DNA of 64,000 bases from Cycas panzhihuaensis (Eukaryota > Cycadophyta): contig CM041465.1 of the NCBI GenBank assembly GCA_023213395.1, positions 86,745,741 through 86,809,740 on the forward strand. Direction: 5' to 3'. A model generated the notes under the pieces. It saw only the letters and a list, made by a program, of their open reading frames with translations. It ran no database searches and was not told the DNA's origin. Position numbers and translations under genes: made by a program. This document shows positions 36,400-48,473 of this stretch, piece after piece. Each line of letters starts with the position of its first letter. The first letter of the stretch is position 1.

Positions 36400-38640
36400 A
36401 AAAAGAGTCTTTATAATTACATCTTTCCCCCTATTTGGCTGGTATCTAAGAGATCTAGGACGAATGTTGAATTGCACAACCTATTACAAACTAATGGTTA
36501 AGAGTTTCAAAACTTATGCCTTCTCGCTTTGCATGCTACATTTGTTCTGATTTAGCTTACTGATTCATCATTTCCTCAAGCTAAGTGTATCAATGAGATA
36601 TAAATGAACTCCCTCTGAGAGTCTGAATATAAGACTTTGATTTCTGTATTCTTGCACTTCGTCGTGATTCTATAGGCACGATGATAAGAAATAAATACTT
36701 TCAAAGTTAACCATGGATAAAACCCTGATACATAACAGCCAACTTTTGTGCCAGACAGTAGGAAGAGATCCATTTTTCTCAGAAACCTAGCTGGCACTAG
36801 CATATTTGTAAAGGTGCAGAACAACCCAACTCAGACCTGTACAGAATACCAAAGTCTTCCATGCAGTCTACACAGAATGGAAAATACCAGCATATTTGGA
36901 CTCGCTAATCAAACACTAGCCACAACAGAAGCAGGACTCATTCCCTTGGCATACAGAAGCTTACAACCTATAAAAATTCTCTAGCCTTGGAGCAACTGCC
37001 ATAAGGAAAATGGCTATGTTAATCCATCGAGGCAGCAAATGCAACATACATTTCCGAAGAGGAACACCCTTCTGTACAAGATTCACATAACAGAAAATTT
37101 CATATGCAACAAACCATGATACATTTTTAGGTATGTGTTCTGTGTTATAGATGATCGATTGCTTGAACAGTTCAACAGACTTACTGAAAAGCAATCCGCT
37201 AATCTCAATCCCTTGTTAGCACCTTCTGATTAAGGCTCATAAATTAGTATTTGCTGAAATCAGAATGTACAGAAACACACACCCAAACTGATTCTCTCTT
37301 AAGTCAAGTGAATTTCTCATTGGCTGAGAGGAATCGATCTAAACAAAATCAAAACTAAAACCAAATATTTACACTCAAGAAAATAATGGCCATTCAAAAA
37401 TAGCAGGCAAATAAAATTAAAGAAACAAATAAAAGAATTCAAACGTAATAATCCACTCTAAATACTACTGCATGTTTAAATGCAGCTGAGTGCATGAAAA
37501 CCATATACATCGACTAACTGGGATAAGCCGAAACCCTGCCCTCGGAAAAAGAAATCCAACTCTAACCTGGCAGACTTGGCCTGAATCCCAATATAGTATT
37601 ACATCCTAGTACCATCGAAAGTAAAGATGCAACTTGGCACATAAAAATTGTGTACACGCACTACCTGCGATCAACTGGAACCCTACTCTAAAATGCCCAA
37701 CCCTAGCTTGCAAACTTAGTCTTGGTTGGTATGCAGGCAAACACAAACATGGTTAGTCTCTAGCGTATTATTCCAGAAAAAACCGCAAATACACGTTAGA
37801 AAAACAACCCTCTAGAAATAACAATAGAAATTTTTTAAAAAACCTGAAATAATGTCTAGCGCCTAAGTCTTCAGAAAATAATAATTTACAAAATCCTTCT
37901 TAAATAGTAGAAAGAAATTTCTGGAAATAGGAAAAGCTAAAACCTGGAATAACAAACACACTACCCATCCTGAAACGATGCATACGTACTGCATACAAGA
38001 CATGACACAAAATCTTAACAAAAGACTATCACATTAAACCCATAACGAGAGCAACTACAGATCTAAAAGACATGGCCTAAGAAAATCTACTACAGATCAA
38101 AAGAACCCCCTCTACTTTCACAGATCACAAACTGAAAAAAACTACATTTATCGTGTACTGCGAAAAACTAAAGCCAGTAAAACATGACGTATATTTCCTA
38201 CCTTGTTCAACAGGAGAAATGGAATCGTGAATGCGGAAAGAAAAGGGATGCGTAGCGAAAGCAACGGGTTTGGGCGGTACAGGCAAAACTTGCATTCCTC
38301 AGATCACGATGTTACCGAGTTAAAGAATTGAGTCTTTCCCTTTCCGCCCAAACCAGAAAGCCCCCAGACTACAGAGACAGCCCTTCTCAAAATCCACAGA
38401 AACCCTCTGCCATGAAATCATCCGACGGAAAGGAAGACAGAGCGTGCAGATTTAAATCGGATGTGTGGGGAAGGCCATGGAAATGGGAGGCATAAGAAAG
38501 ACTTCCTTCTGCTCCCATTCCCCATGACTGCAGACCACATGCCACAACAACCCACTACTTAAACCCTTCTCCTGCAAAGACTACCCTTCACTTTTCCTAT
38601 TCACATGTAAACCTAATCTTCGTCTTTTCTCGACCTAAGC
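36400..38640 (-). other. Possible host transcript relic (leader exon, intron, UTR-like); no coding region
   Basis: This block is richer in G+C and less repetitive than its surroundings. Read on the - strand, 38.6-38.21 kb looks like a plant 5' leader: CT-rich, then 'ttgaacaag' followed by 'gtaggaaa', a good splice donor at about 38.21 kb. The 36.5-37.2 kb part looks like a mRNA 3' end but holds no long frame; the best is 77 codons at 37194-36961 and matches nothing I know. Two stretches in the putative intron (37.50 and 37.63-37.75 kb) resemble each other. It could be a non-coding RNA gene, the edge of a gene, or captured sequence. All of this is inference. Confidence 0.25.
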
Positions 38641-40223
38641 TCGGTTTTTTATTTTAAATTATTTTACCAATTCAGGGTGTCCACGACTTTACGTTTCTAA
38701 GTTTGTTTAGTTTGTCAAAAGTAAACATGTACAACATGTATAGTCGGTGGAGTGGTACGATTTTAAAGGTGAAGGAAGCATTAGATGTGATTAAACCATT
38801 CCTTAAATTTAAATGCGTGTTCAACACATTCGCCCCCAAATGTCTCCCTGTTCAAAACATTTACAAAAGCACAAGATACATATGAAAGACTAGTAAATGA
38901 ATTCTTTATATAATAAAGATATGTTCATGGAACTTTTCAATTTAGAGTTTTAAAAAAATACAAATATGTACTAAAAATAAGGTGTAGGAGGTGGTTGTTA
39001 TGGCATGTAGCTTGAATGAAACCATTTTTAAGTGACCATAACATGTTGCATGCAAATTTAAAGAGTGTTTCTCCATTTTAATCTATATTTATTGAATTTG
39101 TGCTAAGTAATTGTCATGATACATTATTATATTAATGTGAGTTATGGTTTAAAAAATGGGGTTTTACATTATCAATTCTTATAAGAGAATAAAGAAAATA
39201 TATAATTATTAAGAGAGTATAAATTTATATTAATATAATTGTAACTAATACTAGAGAATATAATGTAATACCATAAAATTTTGGTTGTTGTGCATGAGGC
39301 ACCAAGCTAAATCTTTTGTTGTAAGGTAGTTCATCTAATGTTGTAGTAATGCCCTACACTTTTCTTTTGCCTTTATGGAGGAATGGAGAATTTCTCAGAG
39401 CATAAAAGTCTTAAAAGGAGTGTGGTTTAGCCATATTCTAGGGTGGAATGACCTTTCCCCAAGATATCGTATTGGTGTTAATGACTGATATCAATTGGTT
39501 CTTGAGGTTATTAGGTGGTTTAAAGTTTTAAGAGACCATACAAAGGTTGTGATGCTTAGTGTTAGTGCTTTGGCTTCAAAGCTTCCACCCAAAATTAGGT
39601 TCATGGCCTTGTTATCTATTCAAGTTAGAGGATCGTGGTCCAAATGGAACATGGATTTAAAGCTAGGGTTGTGCACTCTTACACCAACATTGCTTAGGGG
39701 TGGGCTTTGTTATCTTTATATTCCTTCCTTGGGATCGAGTTGTGGGTCTACTTGGCTTGGCTTCTACTTATAAAATCCTAGTGGGTAGAGTCCTCTCTTT
39801 GCCACTTAGGGCTTTTCCTCTTAAGATTAAATTTTGCGCCTAGCTTGCTTGTCTCTAAAGAGTCTGGTGGAGGAGTTTTAAGGTGTTGAGTGGCTATTTT
39901 TTTACCATAATAGCTTATGGATTACTATGAAAAGATGCATGGTATTGAATGAATATTTTTTTTTATTTATGGTTCTCTTATGGTGATTTTGATTTTGACT
40001 ATTAGTGATTTTTAGTGATTGTGTGGTGGTTTTATCAAGTTATGTGTGGTACTTAGTGCCATGGTGTGGTGGCAAATCTTATGGGGCTGGGTGAGTTCCT
40101 TAGATGATAAGCATAACTAACTAGGTTTAGCTTTGTCCCTTAGTAAAAGTAAGTCCCTTACTGCTTAGATATGGCTATTCAGGGTTTGTGCTCTTCTTTA
40201 GCTATTAATGAAAGCGAGTCTCT
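38641..40223. other. No gene seen
   Basis: AT-rich, no recognisable motif. A 92-codon open frame at 39495-39773 (+) resembles no family I know. Confidence 0.55.
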
Positions 40224-40521
40224 ATTATAGGCCAAACCCTATAACCACAATAATAAGAGAGCAAAGCAAGAAGATTACTAGAAGATGAAAAAACCACCAA
40301 AAAGAGAACCAAAAGGGGCATGGAAGTGAACCCTAATAGATTATATTCAGAACATATGAAGATACCTTATATAAGATGGGGGCATTACATTTATAAGAGG
40401 ACCACCCTATTCTATCGCTAATTTACCTAATCCTATATTTCTATTATTATTAAATACTCATAACTTATCCTTCTTAACCCTTAACCTCCTAACATATTGC
40501 ATGTGGTATAGGACCATTACA
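40224..40521 (-). mobile_element. 3' LTR of the short element
   Basis: About 298 bp. Its right end 'ccattaca' is followed by the pyrimidine tract at 40522-40536. Confidence 0.65.
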
Positions 40522-41289
40522 TACCCTCTCCCCTTAGATGCTTTGCCCTCAAAGCATTCTAATACCAAAAATAGATGTATCTACCACGTGTCGCTGCTAA
40601 TATGTCATAGGTAGTGGTTTAATCAAGGTGATGATAAGCAAATACTATTATTATAGATATTGTTATTGAGAAAAGATGCATAAGTCCATGTAGATAGTGA
40701 TGTGGTCTTAAAAAGAGTGACTCCTTCATTTGACTATAAGTACCAAATAAATGTAGGCCCATGGTGTAGTAATATAAGAACCCACAAAAATAAGAATCTA
40801 GATGCTCTTGCAACCTAAATGATGATGGAGTTAACTTGATGTTTATACTTTCAAGTAAAGAGATTTCATCATGTAGATTCAAAGTAAAAGTTATCTCATC
40901 TTCTTTTGCTTCCTCTTATTTTGCATCTCCTTCTAGATGGATTCTTTGGTTAGGAATGAGTGCTTCAATATATTGATGAAGTACAAAAATGAAGAGGTCC
41001 AAATTTAGCCTATAGGTATTTTAGCACCACTCTCATGCCCACGATTAAAGGGACCTTCTAATTGTTGAATACCCAAGCAAAGCTTGTGATATTTCGTCAA
41101 GTCAAGTTCTTCAAAGTATGTAAGCATAGATGCAAGCTAGTCATAAAAAATGATAAAATCATTAAGATTAAAATAAGATAGCTTAATCCCACTTTCTTTG
41201 TCATTGAAGTGATCATGGTCTTGCACATCTTTTTTTGTGGAAGCTTTAATAGCTAGGGAAGCTCTTGTTTCCCTTTAAAGTTCTATTTT

Positions 41290-41490
41290 GAATGATGCCT
41301 AATCTGGCTTTGGGTGTAAGAGACACCATTACCAAGTTGTTCAACGAAGGTCCCATTGCAAGAATGCCATAACAAATATGATCTTAGCATAGTCCTACTT
41401 AAAGTAATAAACTATAGAGTAATCTTTAAAGAATTCTTCAACAGTGGCAACCCAGTAGTAAAGTTGAATGTAGTCATCCATCCCAAGGTA
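41290..41490 (-). pseudogene. Gag-like fragment in the short LTR element
   Basis: The - strand reads MDDYIQLYYWVATVEEFF, then DYAKIIFVMAFLQWD, with the spacing of the retrotransposon-gag core (W...ve.yF ... a....L...a..W). It is interrupted by stops. The assignment is tentative. Confidence 0.35.
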
Positions 41491-42833
41491 AGTGAGCTCG
41501 AGGCCATCATTGTAGTAAAAAAATAATTGTTCATAGACATAGTACTAAACAAGAAAACCCTTTTTTTCATAGGATGTAAGTGAATTCCTATAAGCCCTTA
41601 AGTCCATTTGTCTTCTTCTTTTTTTTTCTCCTGAGGAGACGTCTATAGCTAGTTAGCCCCTTGAATATTGTAGCCTTAAGAGTGATAACATGCAAGCTAA
41701 AGTTTAATCTGCTAAAAAAATTATAAAAATTACATTAAAAAAATGGCGCATAGCCATAAAACTTGGCTTCAAACATTGCATTACTATCTACTATAAAAAA
41801 TGTCCAAAGTATGTCATATCATAGTCTAAATTAAAGCCCTCAAAGTAAAGAATTCAAGGGAATAAACGACACCTCAACCCGACACCCTAGTAAAAATTTA
41901 TAGAGGAAATACTGACAGTAGGTCATGAAAAAATAAAAATTAGGCCATAAGCCCCTTTTATAAATGCTATTAGTCACTTCATATAACCAATTTAAGGGGC
42001 ATGTGGACTTCATACCACTTTCTAAAATTCTTTAATATGATAATCTAATGTTAAAAAATATTAGAATATGAAAAATTTAATTTCATTATTGGATTTTAAC
42101 ATTGCACATCATGCACTTACGGTGACTCCCATGCATATTCTAAGCATTAAAAAGATCTAAAAACCACATGACTAAGGTTTTTTACTCTTATGAATCCAAT
42201 GGCAACATTTGTTTTTGTAGAAAATGACCATAGAATAAGAAAAATATAGTTGGTAGGTGCCCAATACTTGCCAAAATTACCCAACAAGCTGCCAAAACCA
42301 CCCAACACATTGCCAGGGTTTAAAACTGAACTCTCAGGTCTCTATAAGCAATTATAAAGTTGCAACACCTTCATTAATGACTATAATCATGCTTGGAGAG
42401 ACAAAACAATAGTTGGGAGACATCCAACCATCATTTGAAGCTATTGAACCCTAGATTAAGTGCCCAACAATGATGTGCACCTTATAACAAACAAGCAGAT
42501 CACAAAACTAGTGCCCAACATTGTTTGACAACTCAGATCTGCCATGAAATAGTCCACACAAGTAATTTAACAATATACAACCACAACCATTTATCTTCAC
42601 ACCTCTATATTTTTCTCCAGATTATAAATGGAAGGAATTTCATCACCTAAACTTGGTTGCATCATAACTTCATTGCCTAACAACCCCACAACTTAATGTT
42701 TATCACATGTAATAATATGCCAATAGGCATAACAATGACCTAGCTACAAAATAGGTTTCAAACCAACAACATAATTTTAAAAAACACTAAATAAGCTCAC
42801 TACACATCGAACCTTATGGCTCTAATACCACTT

Positions 42834-42991
42834 GTTACATGCCAAACCTTATAACCACAATAATAAGAGAGCAAAGTACGAAGATTACTAGAAGACGGAA
42901 AGACCACCAAAAAGAGAACCAAAAGGGACACCAAAGTGAACCTTAATAGATTATATTCAAAGCATATAAAGATACCTTATATAAGATGGGG
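42834..42991 (-). mobile_element. 5' LTR of the short element (truncated)
   Basis: Starts TG after the PBS; matches the left LTR for about 155 bp and then breaks off at 'ataagatgggg'. Confidence 0.65.
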
Positions 42992-43764
42992 TGTCCATGT
43001 TTAAGGAGGTTATTAATGAGTTGTGGTAATAGGTGCTTAGTAATTGATAATTTGATATTGAAGTCAAGCATGACTTGAATTAAACTTATGAGATGAAGGT
43101 GTTGTTTATACAATTGCTAGTTCATATGTGGTAATTAAGTTAAGATTGTTGTAGTGGTGGCCAAGCATTTTAATTAGTATTTAAATTAGTCATGGCTCAT
43201 AATTAGTAGTGGTGGTACATTGGATCTATGGTGATAGTGTTAGATTACCATGCTTCTAATTTTGTGGAGAGTCATATTGGTAGCCTACTCAGCTCGTATA
43301 GTTTTGACATGTACTAATCATGACCCTTATGGTTGGATGATGGTTAGTGTTTCTTAGATATGGACCAGCTTATATTGATTTAAGTGGATTGACCTTTCAT
43401 TTACATTACTATAAAGGATCAATTTATGTTATCTAATTAGTAATATCTAACCAACGACATTAATGTTGACTTTGTTTTATTATTTATGATCAAATTAATA
43501 TTAATATTCTTACATGATTTAGTGGTAGGTATGATAACTTCTTTATTGTAAATCAATAGAAGAGTATATCTTTATTTGGTCAACAATTGTAACTTTAATA
43601 GTGATCAATATTACCTTTTATAAGTGAAGGATCATTATTTGGCATTATCATTATTGAGTTTATCAAAGGTTAGCACATGGATTACATATATTTATTTGGT
43701 GTTATTTATGAATATTTGACCATTTTAGAAGTATAATATACTTAGTCAATCTAGAGTAATCGTT
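42992..43764. other. No gene seen
   Basis: AT-rich, no coding signal. Confidence 0.55.
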
Positions 43765-43780
43765 AGGTTGGCAAATGTCA
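43765..43780. repeat. Target-site duplication, left
   Basis: 'aggttggcaaatgtca', matching 44231-44246 with one mismatch. Confidence 0.85.
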
Positions 43781-44230
43781 TTTTTTTTTTTTGATAAGAT
43801 AAAATTGAATTATGAGTGGGTCTGAAATAGGATCCCACAACCTACTACATTAATATGCTTTAGGTTTCCAAGTCAAAGATGACCGTGACATCCCCATGGT
43901 CTAGGTAGAAGAATTAGATTGCCAGGACAAGCCCCTCGGCTAGCTACTTCGGACCATTTCCTTCTCTACCAGAACCATAAGATCCCCAGGAAAGTCATGC
44001 CTCCACACAACGCCTTCCTTATGCCTCACCCCCCAGTTTACCAAAAAGTCAGTAACTTTATTATCTTCTCTCAGTGTGTGTCTTATACAGACTTGTTCTA
44101 GTCCCTTAATACTCTCCTTCGCGTCATTAATTATGGATTGGAATCTCTAGTCTGGGAGGGCCACATATTTCAGTGAATTTATGACCACCTCTGAGTCTCC
44201 CTCAATTACCAGTCATTGAATGCCTCCTTC
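43781..44230 (-). mobile_element. 5'-truncated LINE with RNase H domain
   Basis: A run of 12 T at the left end is the poly-A tail read on the - strand, preceded by a short 3' UTR. The coding part reads IEGDSEVVINSLKYVALPD, then IINDAKESIKGLEQVC, then HTLREDNKVTDFLVNWGV. This is an RNase H of the RVT_3 type found at the C-terminus of plant L1 ORF2, with the catalytic DS retained and the last acidic site in 'KVTDFL'. The insertion is flanked by 16-bp target duplications. Only the last 450 bp were inserted, typical of incomplete target-primed reverse transcription. Confidence 0.8.
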
Positions 44231-44246
44231 AGGTTGGCCAATGTCA
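44231..44246. repeat. Target-site duplication, right
   Basis: 'aggttggccaatgtca', partner of 43765-43780. Confidence 0.85.
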
Positions 44247-44879
44247 ATTTGACCTATACTATACATAAACATTTAACTCTTCTAGAGATTGTGGCAACCT
44301 TAGCTCAGCCTAAAATAATTAATGGGTTGGCAATGGCATTTAAATTAGTGACCTACTAGGAATTAGTACACTAATATGCTTTGCCAATACTTATGATTAA
44401 TGGTTAGATAATGATTTAGTTAGTTTAGTAGCACTCTAGTCTATCGAGATCAACTAATTTTGGTTAATGAAAAGCCATTAGAATAATGCCCATGTTAGGG
44501 CTCATATCTGCCTTGGGTTGATTACCTACATTGGGGTGATAACCTAAGATTGGCAGAAATATTTTGATAACTCTACATTAGATCCTAATCACATTTCGCC
44601 ATACTTTATCAGATTTTAGAGATAACTTATCTAGCATTTGTCAATGCCAGTCAATGGTGCACTTTGAGTGGTGTGCCACATCCCACTCAAGTCCTACTTA
44701 TTTATTCATGGGGTCTAAAGATCCTTGTGTTCATCAACACCACCACTCTTATAGGTTGATGGTTAACTCATTCTACATTCTCATTCTATTCCCTTTATTC
44801 CTTGATTCCATCATTTAGTATTAGAGCTCTATTCAAGCATTTAGAGTCATCTTCCCAGGTTGTAGAAGCCATCATTCAG
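44247..44879. other. No gene seen
   Basis: No coding signal. 'agtattagagctct' near 44817 resembles a + strand primer-binding site, but no LTR could be recognised before it. Confidence 0.5.
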
Positions 44880-46329
44880 AATCCAAGTTAGATATTAAGC
44901 CCTCAAAGCCATGTTTTAAGGGCTTTATACTCCCTTCAAATAAACCTTTGGAAGCCCAAGGGAAGCACGGAGGAGGAAGAGGTAGGGAGAGAAGGGGGCT
45001 ACCCTTGAGGAGAAGGCTCGCTGGGTACAGAACCCGCCTTTGCTTTGGAAGGCTCACTCCCCTTGGAAGCCTCTTCCTCACTACCTCCTTGGAGAAACCA
45101 GGGAAGAGCTGGAAGGAAATAGTGAGCAAATAAGAAAGAGAGGGTTTGCCTCCCATTTACAATAGAAAAAACTAAAGAAAGAAAGTGTAGAAAGTATACA
45201 AACAACTTTTACAAAAATTTAAAAGAGGGAAAGTAAAGTAAAATAAAGGATGATGAGTACCTACTATGGATAGATCAGTGGTAGATCTGCCTGGAAAATA
45301 AGAGAGAAAGGTAGGCCTTATGGGGTTTACAAGTGAAACCCCAAAGGAGCAACAAACTGAAGACAAAACTAGAATAAGATAAAAGATCTATACTTGACAG
45401 AGTACTTGGAGTGTGTCCTTCCTTTAGTTAGCCACGTTGCGGGCACCTCTTTGCGGATCTGGTCGCTAGAGGATTGGCATCAGGCTGGAAAGTTAATGTA
45501 TTAGGTCTGTATTGTTACAGAGCATTTATGTAGAAAGGTTTCAAGAGTGAGTAAGAGAGAGAGTTTTGTTTTTTAGAGTGGAAGAGGAAGAAATGAGGGC
45601 GTTTTTAGGTTTTTAAACCCAACCTTAGCTCAATTGAGTTATTAGGATTCAACTTGGGCCAGGAATACGTCTCTGCCACATGGTAATTTTACAATAAATG
45701 CAAAATTAGCCATAGTAGATTTTAAAAAATAATGTGTAATAGTCACCCCATGGTAAACTTCACAATACCACGAAGTTTATAGCGGTACCACGATCTTTAT
45801 CGTGGTGCGGTAGAAACATAAGAAAAAGGAAGCTTGGGAGCCCAGAAAAAGGGGTTACTTCAAGCCTAGAGGGACATGGCATTCTGTCCAGGTGGTAGGG
45901 GACAGTCATGGGACCAAAGAAACCTACGATAGGCAAAATACCAAAGGCAAGGAGCTCCCAAAAAGCTAATAAATAAATGAGGAGACACCAACCATGCATA
46001 GGTAAGGTGCTAAAGGTTGAAGTGTGCTAATGGGTGATGTGATTAGGTTACAGGGGCAAGCTGGTACTTGGGCATAATGTGGAGACATGGAGGAGGGTTG
46101 TGGAGTGCCATGGGATGCATATCCCTAAATCGTCATAAGTTAAAGTGGTATAATGCAACATAATCAAGCAACAAATGCATAATGGTCATGCAATGAACCA
46201 AACAATCATGTAATGTAAAAAAAATGCTTTAATTTACCTTTCTTAAAATTAACAAAGGTAAGGGATAGAAATATACCTGTACTTACCTGAGTCGACTTGC
46301 TTATGTCCATTCCTAGTAGCCGAGAAACA
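44880..46329 (-). mobile_element. 3' LTR of copy A (truncated)
   Basis: It is recognisably related to 56.76-58.07 kb: the right-hand 80 bases are very similar ('gaaacactacccccttggcag' context), with the same order of landmarks leftwards. The right edge at 46329 is CA followed by the polypurine tract. Substantial divergence between the two LTRs indicates an old insertion. Confidence 0.6.
45755..45778. repeat. 24-bp palindrome-like motif, LTR of A
   Basis: Arms AAACTTC / GAAGTTT around 'acaataccac'. A second hairpin, CACGAT-cttt-ATCGTG, follows at 45789-45804. One of six occurrences in the window. Confidence 0.75.
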
Positions 46330-46341
46330 CTACCCCCTTGG
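46330..46341 (-). other. Polypurine tract of copy A
   Basis: 'ctacccccttgg' (+ strand), identical in copy B and near-identical in C, directly next to the LTR edge. Confidence 0.65.
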
Positions 46342-46832
46342 CAGTAGAGCCTCACTGCTCGGAAGTATAACGTGATAGCAAATACTGGCAACAAAATGTC
46401 AATAATGTATATATGTACAATAAATATGATAATGATATGAGCCAAGGGTGATAACAAGTGTCGTGGCAAGATGCATCGACAAGAAGATGAGAGAGAGACA
46501 ACATAGGGGATGCCTACGTATCACCCTGAGGTTGATGGGTACAGAAAACGGATGGGGGGATGCCCCCATCATATAAATGCAATACAAATAGTGGTGATGA
46601 TCCTGGACAGGATCAAATAGATGCTACAAATAGGACGTTATATACATAGGAGAACAAGGGAGATAAAGACTCTGTACTGGGGGCGGTACGAATGGTAAGG
46701 TGAGGAGAACAAACTTGGTGGTCACCATAGTTTAACCTCATTAGTGGTCAACTTTCAGAGGTATGAACAAATCGCAAGTTAGGAGAGTATGATGACCCAA
46801 AACCTATGTGCCAGAGTGATCAGATAGGTCCC

Positions 46833-47245
46833 TTAAGGAGGGCCATCAAGGAGGGGGAGGCGACACTCGAGGATGAGGTCAACGAGGTCGTCTACCTTAG
46901 CATTACGGTCTCGGGGGATATGATGGATATCAATAGAAGGGAAATATAATAAAAGAGACCTAGCGGTCGAGGCGAGGGCCCTTAAGTGTGGCAATGTACC
47001 TGGTAGACCTAGGTGAGGTGAGACACCACAACCTAAGAGTCGCAAAGGAGGATGATGAGTCCGAGGTGGAAGCAAAGCGTATCCATGAGGGCTGCAATAA
47101 CAACTATGTATTCAGCTTTGTTATTAGTGGCTTCAGGAAGGAAGACCCCGAAATATATGTACTCATATCCAGAGGAGTCGGAGAGGATCCACGTAGTGAT
47201 AGAAGAGCCTGGGTTGCCACGGCTTCCACCGTCGATAAAGATGAG
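46833..47245 (-). pseudogene. Archaeal-type RNase H, copy A
   Basis: The - strand reads FIDGGSRGNPG, then FGVFLPEATNNKAEYIVVIA, LLCDS followed by VVVSHLT, and finally IHHIPRDRNAKVDDLVDL. This is the full pattern of the RVT_3 / archaeal-type RNase H (DGxSxGNPG, NNxAEY, DSxxVxxxL, HIPRxxNxxAD). Catalytic D, E and D are present, but the parts lie in different frames with a stop in the third motif, so it is inactive. Tat elements use such a domain to degrade RNA in the RNA/DNA hybrid. Here it is 3' of integrase and 3' of the antisense gene, not before integrase. Confidence 0.7.
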
Positions 47246-48171
47246 AAAAGAGAAAACAACGACATGGTTGACGAGTAAAGAAAGGGACCAAAAAGAGGAG
47301 AAATAATTGTGAGATACTCATATGACTATGAATAAAGGTCGTAAAGGGTAGGAGGACCCAAGGAAGAGATTACCTAGGGATGAGGAGACCTACCTGGTAG
47401 ACGGGAGGAGATGTTAGTGAAAAAGGCTCCTTTGGGGTCCCAAAGGTTGCTAAATAAAGCAAAGCATGGTCCTGGGTGAGGGAGGCACTTTTCTTGGGAA
47501 CCCCAAAGGCTCAAATGGGTAGCGAAACTGGGTTCAAGATGATAGAATGAGCCAAATGAGTATAAACATGGGCATGTTTAGGACTGGTACAAAAATTGAG
47601 GTAGAAGGAGCCTCGCAAGAAACTGGAGGGGTCATCATAAATATTCCAAAGAGGTGGAAGTAGGAGGCCACGAAGGTGAAAGGGGGGATGGACCTAAAAG
47701 GCAAAGGTGGCATAGGGAAAGAGATGGTCACAAGGGCTATCATGGCAAGGTAAAAGGAGGAAGTACCTGTCGGGGCCCTAATCTATATAAGGAAAATTTG
47801 GTGAAAATAGAATTCATTTTCACAGGCTCACAATCAATCTGGAGCCCTTTTTCTTATGCAGTAAAGTGCCACCTAACTTCAGAGGCATGTAGAGAGAGAT
47901 TAGACCGTTGGATTAGATTGAGGAGACAGTTGATGGGATCAGAGCGATAAGATGGTCGTAGTGAAACCAAATCTAGTGAGTGGATCATCCCATACCCACT
48001 CCATTTCGTCACTTAAATTTAATGTGTTTTAATACTTTTTTAGAGTGATCCTTGGCCCCTTAAGGGCAAATTAGGACCTTCTAGAGCCTGATTTGGTCCC
48101 AGAGAGGGGGAGGACTAGGGTATTAGGTTGCCCTGGTTCTAGTGGGCCCGAGCAAGGTCTACTTAGACAAA

Positions 48172-48187
48172 TTTTTTTTTTTTTTTT
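48172..48187. repeat. Run of 16 T
   Basis: Homopolymer upstream of the antisense gene of copy A. Confidence 0.95.
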
Positions 48188-48232
48188 GGGCATTTCCCCC
48201 CCTTGCATGGGGGGTATGACTAGCCCTGCGAC

Positions 48233-48256
48233 AAAATTCATGGTACCATAGAGTTT
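48233..48256. repeat. 24-bp palindrome-like motif, upstream of antisense gene A (first)
   Basis: AAAATTC...GAGTTT arms with central TGGTACCA. Confidence 0.7.
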
Positions 48257-48304
48257 GCCATGGGGCTGCTAAGAGCACGCTGAAATCTCAATAGGGACCT
48301 AGTC

Positions 48305-48328
48305 AAACTCTATGGTACCGTAGAGTTT
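48305..48328. repeat. 24-bp palindrome-like motif, upstream of antisense gene A (second)
   Basis: The most perfect occurrence: arms AAACTCTA / TAGAGTTT around TGGTACCG. Confidence 0.85.
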
Positions 48329-48473
48329 GATGTAGGATAGAGACAACCAAGCAGAAAAAAGAAGGAAAGGGGGCCAGAACAGCATCAAACTTAGCCCAAA
48401 GAGAGGGAGAAATAACCTAAGGGTAGGTAGGTAAATGCAGAGGTATTTTGACTGATTGTTGGGTGTTTTGCAG

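Larger units (their letters stand above)
40224..42991 (-). mobile_element. Short LTR retroelement, no pol
   Basis: The left LTR (40224-40521) and truncated right LTR (42834-42991) share 'ataaccacaataataagaga' and following bases. 'gctctaatacca' (42819-42830) is an iMet PBS next to the right LTR. A pyrimidine tract 'taccctctcccctta' next to the left LTR is the polypurine tract. The element thus runs right to left. Its 2.3-kb interior has no pol motif, only a weak gag-like segment, so it is non-autonomous or heavily deleted. Confidence 0.7.
48100..48473 (+). promoter_or_regulatory. Upstream region of the antisense gene, copy A
   Basis: About 370 bp between the RNase H and the first recognised exon of the antisense gene. 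It carries two copies of the 24-bp palindrome-like motif, a 16-T run, and ends in 'gttttgcag', a good splice acceptor. By position it should hold the promoter and first intron end. No TATA box is convincing. In copy B the matching region also resembles the LTR (57.48-57.60 kb). Confidence 0.35.

Noticed and set aside
44817-44830. Primer-binding-like sequence 'agtattagagctct' on the + strand
   Set aside because: No LTR end could be recognised before it and no retroelement interior after it.
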